Assembly: GCA_023251195.1 (NCBI GenBank) | Contig: JAHEZG010000226.1 | Span: 1 to 6,529, forward strand | Length of the DNA stretch: 6,529 nucleotides | Direction of reading: 5' to 3' | Source: Chitinophagaceae bacterium | GTDB taxonomy: Bacteria > Bacteroidota > Bacteroidia > Chitinophagales > UBA10324 | Part shown: piece by piece, positions 1 to 6,421 of the stretch | Layout: every line of letters begins with the position of its first letter | Position numbering within the stretch: position 1 is the stretch's first letter | The notes under the pieces: model-generated | Database searches by the model: none | Told to the model about the DNA's origin: nothing | The model's input: the letters and a program-made list of their open reading frames with translations, nothing else | Program-made: the position numbers and the translations under genes

Positions 1-20
1 AAGTAGCAGCTAAGAAATAA
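1..20 (+). CDS. rpsM: 30S ribosomal protein S13 (uS13), C-terminal end only
   Basis: Only the last five codons and a TAA stop are in the window, in the frame starting at base 3; they read V-A-A-K-K-stop. A lysine/alanine-rich end is usual for S13 of Bacteroidota, and rpsM lies directly upstream of rpsK in the conserved alpha operon. The identification therefore rests mainly on position. The 54-nt gap to rpsK has no terminator-like hairpin, so the two genes are probably on one transcript. Confidence 0.7.
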
Positions 21-74
21 ATCTGTTAGGTGAAAATTTAAATCATCAACTAACAACGAACAACAAATAATTCA

Positions 75-467
75 ATGGCAGACGCAAAAAAAGTAGGAGC
101 AAAAAAAAGAACCATCAAAGCTGATCCGGAAGGAGAGGCGCACATACAGGCAAGTTTTAACAACATTATTATTGCCTTCACCAATAAAAACGGTAATGTG
201 ATTTCATGGAGTTCAGCCGGTAAAGTTGGCTTCAAAGGTTCAAAAAAGAATACTCCTTATGCAGCGCAAATGGCTTCCTCAGAAGCTGCGAAAGTTGCAC
301 ATGATTCAGGTCTTCGCAAAGTAGAAGTTTTCGTGAAAGGTCCTGGTTCAGGTCGCGAAGCTGCTATCCGCGCCATCGGTTCTTCAGGAATTGATGTAAC
401 CATCATTCGCGATATTACTCCAATGCCGCACAACGGTTGTCGCCCTCCTAAAAAGAGAAGAGTATAA
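75..467 (+). CDS. rpsK: 30S ribosomal protein S11 (uS11)
   Basis: S11 sits on the platform of the small ribosomal subunit, contacts 16S rRNA and helps shape the mRNA exit and E-site region. The 130-residue product is full length. Family landmarks are AHIQASFNN at residues 22-30, KGPGSGRE at 88-95 and the near-invariant end PHNGCRPPKKRRV at 118-130. Asn120 before Gly121 matches the asparagine that becomes isoaspartate in Escherichia coli S11; whether that happens here cannot be seen. The N-terminus is lysine-rich and variable, as usual. The ATG at 75 is the natural start because the conserved core follows after about 20 residues. No Shine-Dalgarno sequence precedes it; the leader is A-rich. 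It is the second gene of the rpsM-rpsK-rpsD-rpoA-rplQ operon. Confidence 0.98.
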   Translation: MADAKKVGAKKRTIKADPEGEAHIQASFNNIIIAFTNKNGNVISWSSAGKVGFKGSKKNTPYAAQMASSEAAKVAHDSGLRKVEVFVKGPGSGREAAIRAIGSSGIDVTIIRDITPMPHNGCRPPKKRRV

Positions 468-498
468 TTTCAATCAACCACAAACAGAATAAAATACA

Positions 499-1107
499 AT
501 GGCAAGATATCTCGGTCCTAAATCAAAAGTTGCAAGAAAATTTGGTGAACCTATTATGGGTTTCAGCAAAGCTCTTGAGCGGAAGCCTCATGCTCCCGGT
601 ATGCACGGAACTTCGAAAAGAAGAAAGCAGGGTTCAGAGTACGGTACTCAATTGAAAGAAAAACAAAAAGCAAAACTGACTTACGGTTTGTTGGAGCGTC
701 AGTTTGCTAAAACTTACGGAACAGCGGTTCGCAAAAAAGGGGTTACCGGTGAAAACTTATTGAAATTATTGGAAAGCCGTCTGGACAACACTGTGTATCG
801 TTTGGGAATTGCGCCTACCCGTCGTGGTGCGCGCCAGTTGGTTTCTCACCGTCACATTACAGTAAATGGCCGTTCAGTAAATGTTCCATCGTATTCATTA
901 AAATCAGGTGATGTTGTTGGCGTTCGTGATAATTCAAAAACACATCCAGCCATTGCAGCTTCACTCAATGTAAAAAATGTAAGTCGCTTTCCTTGGTTAG
1001 AGTGGAATGGCGAAGCAATGAAGGGTACATTCCTCAGTTTCCCTGAGCGCGATCAGATTCCTGAAAACATCAAGGAACAACTGATTGTTGAATTGTACTC
1101 TAAATAA
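499..1107 (+). CDS. rpsD: 30S ribosomal protein S4 (uS4)
   Basis: S4 is a primary 16S rRNA binder that nucleates assembly of the 30S body and lines the mRNA entry channel; in E. coli it also represses its own operon. The 202-residue product has the N-terminal S4 region (residues 1-90, with APGMHG at 32-37) followed by the RNA-binding S4 domain at about 93-155. That domain contains SRLDNTVYRLGIAPTRRGAR at 93-112 and HITVNGRSVNVPSY at 119-132. The protein has no cysteine at all, so it is the zinc-free form of S4. It begins 31 nt after rpsK with an A-rich leader and no Shine-Dalgarno sequence. It ends 31 nt before the true start of rpoA. The E. coli autoregulatory site lies upstream of rpsM, outside this window, so regulation cannot be judged. 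Confidence 0.98.
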   Translation: MARYLGPKSKVARKFGEPIMGFSKALERKPHAPGMHGTSKRRKQGSEYGTQLKEKQKAKLTYGLLERQFAKTYGTAVRKKGVTGENLLKLLESRLDNTVYRLGIAPTRRGARQLVSHRHITVNGRSVNVPSYSLKSGDVVGVRDNSKTHPAIAASLNVKNVSRFPWLEWNGEAMKGTFLSFPERDQIPENIKEQLIVELYSK

Positions 1108-1138
1108 ACCCTTAACTGAACAAATACACAAAAGCATA

Positions 1139-2131
1139 ATGAGCATACTCACTTTCCAAAAACCAGACAAAATCGTTCTTCAGAAGGCAACTGACTTCGA
1201 AGGATTGTTTGAATTCCGTCCGTTGGAGCCGGGATTCGGTGTAACCATCGGAAACGCGCTTCGTCGTGTACTTCTTTCTTCACTGGAAGGATATGCCATC
1301 AACGCGGTTCGCATTAGCGGAGTGGAACATGAATTCAGCACCATTAAAGGTGTGACTGAAGATGTAACTGAAATCATTTTGAATTTGAAACAGGTTCGAT
1401 TCAAAAAAGTAAGCGACGAAGAAATTTCATCTGAAAAAATTTTGGTTTCAGTAAAAGGAAAAGATGAATTCACCGCAGGTGATATTGAAAAATCAACTTC
1501 AGGTTTTAAAATCATGAACCCTGATTTAGTGATTTGTCATTTGGAGAAGAATGTAAAATTTGATATTGAATTAAATGTTTCTAAAGGAAGAGGATACTTA
1601 CCAGCTGAAGATCAAAAACTGAAAGAATCACCACTTGGTACCATTGCAACCGATGCTATTTACACTCCGATTAAGAATGTAAAATATGCAGTTGAAAATA
1701 CCCGTGTTGAACAAAAGACTGATTACGAAAAATTGATTATCGAAATCACTACTGACGGAACTATTCATCCTGAAGAATCAATAAAGGAAGCTGCGAAGAT
1801 TTTGATTCAGCACCTGATGTTGATTTCTGACGAAAACATTTCGTTCGATTCAAAAGAAAAAATTGAAGAAGATGTAGTGGATGAACATGTATTGCACATG
1901 CGCAAATTGTTGAAGACCCCATTGGAAGATTTAGACTTGAGTGTTCGCGCTTACAATTGTTTGAAAGCCGCTAAGATTGGCAGCTTGGCTGAAATGGTGA
2001 AGTACGATACCAACGAATTATTGAAGTTCCGCAATTTCGGTCGCAAGAGTTTGATGGAAATTGAAGCGTTGATTAACGAGAAAGGATTGCACTTCGGAAT
2101 GGACCTTTCTAAATTTAAAATTGAAGATTAA
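1139..2131 (+). CDS. rpoA: DNA-directed RNA polymerase, alpha subunit
   Basis: Alpha dimerises to scaffold RNA polymerase assembly, and its C-terminal domain binds UP elements and activators. From the ATG at 1139 the product is 330 residues. The N-terminal domain (about 1-230) carries LEPGFGVTIGNALRRVLLSS at 29-48, the dimer and beta-contact core. An acidic linker follows at about 231-258. The C-terminal domain (about 259-325) keeps the DNA-contact residues of E. coli alpha at a constant +5 offset: Arg270, Asn273, Cys274, Gly301, Lys303 and Ser304. The frame is open back to an ATG at 1085, but that start would add 18 non-conserved residues and overlap rpsD by 23 nt. The product from 1139 begins MSILTFQKPDKI, as I recall for this phylum. 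There is no Shine-Dalgarno sequence. The 75-nt spacer to rplQ holds the heptamer array described separately. Confidence 0.97.
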   Translation: MSILTFQKPDKIVLQKATDFEGLFEFRPLEPGFGVTIGNALRRVLLSSLEGYAINAVRISGVEHEFSTIKGVTEDVTEIILNLKQVRFKKVSDEEISSEKILVSVKGKDEFTAGDIEKSTSGFKIMNPDLVICHLEKNVKFDIELNVSKGRGYLPAEDQKLKESPLGTIATDAIYTPIKNVKYAVENTRVEQKTDYEKLIIEITTDGTIHPEESIKEAAKILIQHLMLISDENISFDSKEKIEEDVVDEHVLHMRKLLKTPLEDLDLSVRAYNCLKAAKIGSLAEMVKYDTNELLKFRNFGRKSLMEIEALINEKGLHFGMDLSKFKIED

Positions 2132-2164
2132 AAACTAAATGGTTGCAACACAGTTACCGGCAAA

Positions 2165-2199
2165 CACTGCCTACTGTAAACTGCCAACTGTCAACTGAA
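2165..2199 (+). repeat. Degenerate tandem array of five 7-bp units (consensus AACTGYC)
   Basis: The five consecutive units are CACTGCC, TACTGTA, AACTGCC, AACTGTC and AACTGAA. The core ACTG recurs exactly every 7 bases, at 2166, 2173, 2180, 2187 and 2194. The array fills most of the spacer between rpoA and rplQ and ends 7 bases before the rplQ ATG, so it lies in the rplQ leader RNA. An ACAGTT at 2150-2155 could pair with AACTGT at 2186-2191, but that stem is only six pairs. From memory, not from a search, similar ACTGCCA/ACTGCCT heptamer runs occur between genes in other Bacteroidota. The period is seen directly; any function is unknown. Confidence 0.75.
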
Positions 2200-2206
2200 T
2201 TTAAAT

Positions 2207-2701
2207 ATGAGACACGGACATAAAGTTAATCACCTCGGAAGAACCGCTTCGCATCGTAAGGCTTTAATGAAGAACCTGGCGAACGCATTAATTCTGAACA
2301 AGCAGATATTTACCACTCAGGCTAAAGCGCGTTCATTACGCACTTACATTGAGCCCTTGATTAACCGCACAAAAGAAAACACTACTCACAACCGTCGTAT
2401 GTGTTTTGCTTATCTGCAGGATAAGGAAAGCATAAAAACTTTGTTTGGTGAAATTGCAGAAAAAATAGGAACGCGCCCGGGAGGATACACACGCATTATT
2501 AAAATTGCACCTCGTCGTGGAGATGCGGCTGATATGGCATTGATTGAGTTAGTTGATTTTAGTTTGAACCCTGGAAAATCAGGAGAAACAAAAACCGCTT
2601 CAACTGCTGAACCTAAAAAGCGTACTCGTCGTGCTGGTGGTGCAGCCAAGAAAACTGCTGCCCCGAAAGCAGATGGTGCTGAAGAGAAATCAGAAGAATA
2701 A
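2207..2701 (+). CDS. rplQ: 50S ribosomal protein L17 (bL17) with low-complexity C-terminal extension
   Basis: L17 is a bacterial large-subunit protein near the polypeptide exit tunnel. The product is 164 residues against about 127 in E. coli. The conserved core covers about residues 1-120, starting with the signature MRHGHKVNHLGRTASHRKAL (1-20) and including TTQAKARSLR at 36-45 and APRRGDAADMALIELVDF at 101-118. Residues 123-164 are a low-complexity tail, basic in the middle (KKRTRR at 137-142) and acidic at the end (EEKSEE). A tail of this kind is common in L17 of Bacteroidota and is probably flexible. The ATG at 2207 begins the family signature exactly. No Shine-Dalgarno sequence precedes it; the bases just upstream are AT-rich. 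It is the last gene of the operon, with the terminator 28 nt beyond its stop. Confidence 0.97.
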   Translation: MRHGHKVNHLGRTASHRKALMKNLANALILNKQIFTTQAKARSLRTYIEPLINRTKENTTHNRRMCFAYLQDKESIKTLFGEIAEKIGTRPGGYTRIIKIAPRRGDAADMALIELVDFSLNPGKSGETKTASTAEPKKRTRRAGGAAKKTAAPKADGAEEKSEE

Positions 2702-2729
2702 TTTTTTTTAAATAGTTAAATAAATTTTG

Positions 2730-2765
2730 CAAGGGCTGCTTCGAAAGAGGTGGCCCTTGGTTTTT
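2730..2765 (+). terminator. Rho-independent terminator of the rpsM-rplQ operon
   Basis: The arms CAAGGGCTGCTTC (2730-2742) and GAGGTGGCCCTTG (2747-2759) form a 13-pair stem with three G-U wobbles. It is closed by a GAAA tetraloop (2743-2746, a GNRA loop) and followed by G and five T residues. It starts 28 nt after the rplQ stop. On the opposite strand the stem is not followed by a U tract, so the signal works mainly in the + direction. Confidence 0.9.
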
Positions 2766-2840
2766 ATCTCAATCTGAATATTTGATTGGTTCTATTCTGC
2801 TGAATTAATGATTTGAAATTTTTGATGAGTTAGAAATATC

Positions 2841-2880
2841 AATAGATGGAATTAGTTAATTATTTTCATTTCTATCTATT
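2841..2880. other. Weak AT-rich inverted repeat between the converging operons
   Basis: AATAGATGGAA (2841-2851) can pair with TTCTATCTATT (2870-2880) over 11 positions, one of them a G-U wobble on the + strand, around an 18-nt loop. No U tract follows in the + direction. The low GC content makes a chance inverted repeat plausible. The rest of 2766-2888 shows no coding potential or recognisable site. Confidence 0.3.
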
Positions 2881-2888
2881 CAACCAAT

Positions 2889-2921
2889 AAAAAAACCGGC
2901 TCAAAATATTGAACCGGCTTT
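2889..2921 (-). terminator. Rho-independent terminator of the tig-clpP-clpX operon
   Basis: Read on the - strand, AAAGCCGGTTCAA (2921-2909) pairs with TTGAGCCGGTTT (2904-2893) and the next T (2892). This gives 13 pairs including two G-U wobbles, around a TATT loop. A run of seven U residues (2895-2889) overlaps and follows the stem. Read on the + strand the two wobbles become C-A mismatches and there is no U tract, so the signal is directional. It lies 49 nt past the clpX stop. Confidence 0.85.
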
Positions 2922-2970
2922 GTGTTTTTATGATAATTTAACTATTGAGTCAGCTTTTCATCTTATACAT

Positions 2971-4203
2971 TTAAGCTACTTTCAACTGATGCTTGAACTT
3001 TGATTTGCTGAGTTTTTCTTCAGCCATTTCGCGTGACACAATAAAAGTTTTTACATTTTTCTGTGATGGAATTTCAAACATAATATCAGTCATGATTGCT
3101 TCGCAAATGGAACGCAGACCACGAGCGCCTAATTTATATTCAACTGCTTTGTCAATAATATATTCAATGGCTCCATCTTCAAATGTTAAGTCAACTCCTT
3201 CAATTTCGAACAGGCGGTAGTATTGTTTTACCAATGCATTTTTTGGTTCGAGCAAAATTCTTTTTAAAGAAGTACGATCCAGTGAATCTAAGAAAGTGAC
3301 AATGGGCAGGCGACCAACCAATTCCGGAATCAATCCGAAATGCTTGATGTCTTGTGGGTTTACATATTGCAATAAGTTTTCCTTGTTCACTCTTTCTTGA
3401 CCTTGTTGTGCTTTGAAACCGATTACCTGGGTTTGCATACGGCGGGCAATCACTCTGTCTAATCCTTCAAAAGCACCACCGCAGATGAACAGAATATTTT
3501 GAGTATTGATGTTCACCATCTTTTGTTCCGGATGTTTTCTGCCTCCTTGTGGCGGAACCAATACTTCTGTTCCTTCTAACAATTTTAATAATCCTTGCTG
3601 AACACCTTCGCCACTTACATCACGCGTGATAGAAGGGTTATCGCCTTTTCGGGCAATTTTATCTATCTCATCAATGTATATAATTCCTTTTTCAGCAGCG
3701 GCAATGTCATAATCACAGGCCTGTAATAATCTGGTTAAAATACTTTCAACATCTTCTCCTACATATCCGGCTTCAGTAAATACAGTCGCATCAACAATGG
3801 CGAAAGGAACATTTAAAAAACGGGCGATTGTTTTTGCCAATAAAGTTTTTCCGGTTCCGGTTTCACCTACCATTATTATGTTTGATTTTTCAATCTCTAC
3901 ATCATCCTTGGTGGTTTGATTTAATCTTTTGTAGTGATTGTAAACTGCAACCGCTAAAACCTTTTTTGCTTCATCCTGACCTATAACATATTCATCCAGA
4001 AAGGTTTTTATTTCTTTCGGAATAGAAAATTTCGGAGGAGCAGTGATGAATTTTTTCTTTTTCGAAAAATTTTCTTCCTCAATTATCTGCTTCGCCTGTG
4101 TAACACAGGTATCACATATAAAAGCATCAATACCTGAAATAAGAACTAAGGTTTCTTCCTTGCCTCTTCCGCAGAAGGAGCAGTGCTGTGTGGATTTTTT
4201 CAT
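2971..4203 (-). CDS. clpX: ATP-dependent Clp protease, ATP-binding unfoldase subunit ClpX
   Basis: ClpX is a hexameric AAA+ unfoldase in the cytoplasm that recognises tagged proteins such as ssrA products, unfolds them and threads them into ClpP. The 410-residue product is complete. The N-terminal zinc-binding domain has Cys8, Cys11, Cys30 and Cys33. The AAA+ module shows Walker A GETGTGKT at 113-120, pore-loop GYVGE at 146-150, Walker B IIYIDEID at 174-181, the RKH pore loop at 222-224, the arginine finger in VGRLP (Arg298) and sensor 2 GARGLR at 359-364 (Arg361). The IGF tripeptide at 261-263 is the loop that docks into ClpP, so pairing with the adjacent clpP product is expected. Its ATG overlaps the clpP stop as ATGA, which suggests translational coupling. 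All key residues are present. Confidence 0.98.
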   Translation of the reverse strand: MKKSTQHCSFCGRGKEETLVLISGIDAFICDTCVTQAKQIIEEENFSKKKKFITAPPKFSIPKEIKTFLDEYVIGQDEAKKVLAVAVYNHYKRLNQTTKDDVEIEKSNIIMVGETGTGKTLLAKTIARFLNVPFAIVDATVFTEAGYVGEDVESILTRLLQACDYDIAAAEKGIIYIDEIDKIARKGDNPSITRDVSGEGVQQGLLKLLEGTEVLVPPQGGRKHPEQKMVNINTQNILFICGGAFEGLDRVIARRMQTQVIGFKAQQGQERVNKENLLQYVNPQDIKHFGLIPELVGRLPIVTFLDSLDRTSLKRILLEPKNALVKQYYRLFEIEGVDLTFEDGAIEYIIDKAVEYKLGARGLRSICEAIMTDIMFEIPSQKNVKTFIVSREMAEEKLSKSKFKHQLKVA

Positions 4204-4886
4204 CCTGCGTTTGGAGTTTTCTTAATCAAAACTTCATCAATCATACCGTATTCTTTTGCTTCCTGGGCAAGCATCCAATAATCGCGGTCACTGTCTTTTT
4301 CTACTTTCTTAAATTGTTGATTGGAATGTAAAGCTATGATTTCGTACAACTCCTTTTTCAGTTTCAATATTTCGCGCGCTGTAATTTCTATGTCACTAGC
4401 TTGTCCTTCAGCTCCACCCATTGGTTGGTGAATCATAACTCTTGAGTGAGGCAATGCAGTTCGTTTTCCTTTTTGACCTGCACATAAAAGTACCGCAGCC
4501 ATTGAAGCAGCAATACCTGTACATATTGTTGCAACATCAGGTTGAATGTATTGCATGGTATCATAAATTCCCAAACCAGCATACACTGAACCACCGGGAC
4601 TGTTTATATAAATTTGAATATCTCGTTTAGCATCTGCTGATTCAAGAAATAACAATTGCGCCTGAATAACATTGGCCACATAATCATTAATTCCTTCTCC
4701 CATAAAAATGATTCTATCCATCATTAACCTGGAGAACACATCCATTGAAGCAACATTCATCGGGCGCTCTTCAATAATATATGGAGTGAGATTAGTTATC
4801 TGGTGCTTCATTACAGAGTCAACTGTAACTGCCCCGATTCCTCTGTGCTTTATTGCGTAGTTTCTGAATTCTTTTCCGTAATCCAT
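4200..4886 (-). CDS. clpP: ATP-dependent Clp protease, proteolytic subunit ClpP
   Basis: ClpP forms two stacked heptameric rings enclosing serine-protease sites and degrades proteins delivered by ClpX. The product is 228 residues, about 20 longer than E. coli ClpP, with most of the extra length at the N-terminus, as is usual in Bacteroidota. The catalytic triad is Ser128 in TGIAASMAA, His153 in RVMIHQPMGG and Asp202 in DSDRDYW; the 25- and 49-residue spacings equal those of E. coli. SPGGS at 96-100 forms the oxyanion strand region. The N-terminal segment before TPYIIEE (34-40) may be trimmed during maturation, but no cleavage site can be read with certainty. The start lies 15 bp after the tig stop, in an A-rich stretch with no Shine-Dalgarno sequence. 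The stop overlaps the clpX start by four bases. Confidence 0.98.
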   Translation of the reverse strand: MDYGKEFRNYAIKHRGIGAVTVDSVMKHQITNLTPYIIEERPMNVASMDVFSRLMMDRIIFMGEGINDYVANVIQAQLLFLESADAKRDIQIYINSPGGSVYAGLGIYDTMQYIQPDVATICTGIAASMAAVLLCAGQKGKRTALPHSRVMIHQPMGGAEGQASDIEITAREILKLKKELYEIIALHSNQQFKKVEKDSDRDYWMLAQEAKEYGMIDEVLIKKTPNAG

Positions 4887-4901
4887 TTGTGTTTTAATTT
4901 T

Positions 4902-6281
4902 TTAGTGGTGATGATGATTGTGTTGTCCTTCCAGATGAATGAACTCGTCATATGAAATTTCACGCGGTTGAATATTTGCCTTTTTCTTTAATTCGGCAAA
5001 TAACTTTTCCTCCATCAACATGTTAAAATAGTTGCGTCGCGATTTTTCTTCTGTCATCATCTTGTCGGCCATCTGGGTGAGATATTGTTCCACCATTTCA
5101 TTTACCTGACCGGCAAAGTAATGTTCGCGCAGGCGCTGCATGGCGAAGGCTTTCAATTCAGCACCTTCAATTTTAATATCGTTTTCTTTTGATATACGCT
5201 CTGTAATTAAGTCCCATTTCAACTGTCGTGTAAATTGGCCAAACTCATTTTCAACCTGTTCGGCTGTAACGGGTTTTTCGTTGTACGATAGTATCCATTT
5301 CTTTAAAAAATCTTCAGGAAAATTGATTGTAGTATTATCGATCAGGTATGTTGAAATATCATTCAATAACTTTTGATGTGCTGCATCTTTGTAGGAGCGT
5401 GATAATTCCTCTTTTATTTTTTCATGCAACTCCAATTCATTGTTCACGATTCCTTCTCCAAACAAGCGATTGTATAAATCCTGATTGAGTTCAGTTTTTT
5501 TAACTTCAAAAATCCCATCAATAGAAATTTTAAAAGTATGACTCATGCCATGAGCTTGGTCATGATTGATATCAAGAATATTGTGAATGATTAATTCTTC
5601 ATTATTACTATAAGCATCAAAAAGATCAATCACCATTGATTCACCTTTTTTCAAAGCCATGATTTTATTCTTAATCGCTTCATTGCTGAACGATTCAATT
5701 GAAATTCTACGGGTGGTTTCAATGCCGCCCGCTTTTTCACTTTCATCATCATTCAACTCTTTGAAAATAATTGACAGAACAGAATCTTTAATTATTGAAT
5801 CAGTTTCTTCGGTTGTGCCGTAACGAACTTTTAGTTTTTCAACTTCATCCAGTACAGTTTTCTCATCCGGCTTTACTTCATAATTCAAAAATTCTTTCGC
5901 AGCTAAATCAGGCAATTGAAAATCGCCTACCAATCCTAACTCAAAACGAAAATCATAAGAAGATGGAGACTGAATATTTATCTGCTGTTTCTTCATATCT
6001 TCAACCGGAAGTGGCTGACCAAGAATCTGCAATTTCTCTTCTTTAATATAATTGTCGAGCGTTTCTCCAATCAGTTTATTCAATTCTTCGGCGAGCATTT
6101 CATTCCCCACCATTTTTTTTGCCATGCCGAGAGGCACATGACCTTTTCTGAAACCAGGCATATTTAATTTCTTGCTGTAAACTTTTATTGCTTCTTCTAC
6201 TTTCGGTAAGTAATCATCAGGAGCAATGTTAATGTTGACCTGTACATGCAGGTCGTTGAGATTTTCTTTGGTAATATTCAT
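4902..6281 (-). CDS. tig: Trigger factor, ribosome-associated chaperone
   Basis: Trigger factor binds near the ribosome exit tunnel and shields emerging chains. The product is 459 residues, in the usual range. The N-terminal ribosome-binding domain (about 1-130) has the docking signature GFRKGHVP at 43-50. The middle (about 155-257) occupies the place of the FKBP-type prolyl isomerase domain, but I see no GxGxxIPGFE-like active-site segment, so isomerase activity is doubtful. The C-terminal chaperone arms (about 258-440) are helical and charged. The protein ends in a natural histidine cluster, QHNHHHH (453-459). The ATG at 6281 gives a normal trigger-factor N-terminus; the leader is AT-rich with no Shine-Dalgarno sequence. 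No good TAnnTTTG promoter is visible in the 140 nt upstream on this strand, so the promoter is unassigned and read-through from the tRNA gene is possible. It is first in the tig-clpP-clpX operon. Confidence 0.96.
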   Translation of the reverse strand: MNITKENLNDLHVQVNINIAPDDYLPKVEEAIKVYSKKLNMPGFRKGHVPLGMAKKMVGNEMLAEELNKLIGETLDNYIKEEKLQILGQPLPVEDMKKQQINIQSPSSYDFRFELGLVGDFQLPDLAAKEFLNYEVKPDEKTVLDEVEKLKVRYGTTEETDSIIKDSVLSIIFKELNDDESEKAGGIETTRRISIESFSNEAIKNKIMALKKGESMVIDLFDAYSNNEELIIHNILDINHDQAHGMSHTFKISIDGIFEVKKTELNQDLYNRLFGEGIVNNELELHEKIKEELSRSYKDAAHQKLLNDISTYLIDNTTINFPEDFLKKWILSYNEKPVTAEQVENEFGQFTRQLKWDLITERISKENDIKIEGAELKAFAMQRLREHYFAGQVNEMVEQYLTQMADKMMTEEKSRRNYFNMLMEEKLFAELKKKANIQPREISYDEFIHLEGQHNHHHH

Positions 6282-6421
6282 TCTAAAAATTTCGGATTAT
6301 GAATTCGTAAAGTGTTTGTGATTTTTTTCGATGATACTGTTAATTTTGATTGACAGGTTTTTTGAAGTGCTATTGCTACTAAATATCTTTCTATTTATTT
6401 CACCTGATAATTAAAACAAAG

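Noticed and set aside
50..235. 61-codon open frame on the - strand over rpsK
   Set aside because: It lies opposite a strongly conserved ribosomal protein gene, shows no domain, and reflects the codon pattern of rpsK.
1085..1138. Longer rpoA reading frame starting at an upstream ATG
   Set aside because: It would overlap rpsD by 23 nt and add 18 residues unlike any alpha subunit N-terminus; the ATG at 1139 gives the usual 330-residue protein.
1180..1515. 111-codon open frame on the - strand inside rpoA
   Set aside because: Fully antisense to the alpha N-terminal domain, with serine/proline-rich composition typical of a shadow frame and no leader.
2142..2149. GTTGCAAC palindrome before the heptamer array, considered as an operator
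   Set aside because: A single 8-bp palindrome inside an operon, with no second half-site or promoter nearby; chance is sufficient.
2410..2649. 79-codon open frame on the - strand inside rplQ
   Set aside because: Antisense to the conserved L17 core and tail; no family features.
4043..4630. Two short + strand open frames opposite clpX and clpP
   Set aside because: Both lie opposite conserved coding sequence and look like antisense shadows of Lys/Glu-rich proteins (Phe/Leu/Ser-rich).
5140..6046. Two short + strand open frames opposite tig
   Set aside because: No recognisable domain; explained by the coding bias of tig on the other strand.
6354..6406. CAGGT and ACCTG inverted pair between tRNA-Leu and tig, considered as a terminator
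   Set aside because: Only five pairs, separated by more than 40 bases, and no U tract follows on the - strand.
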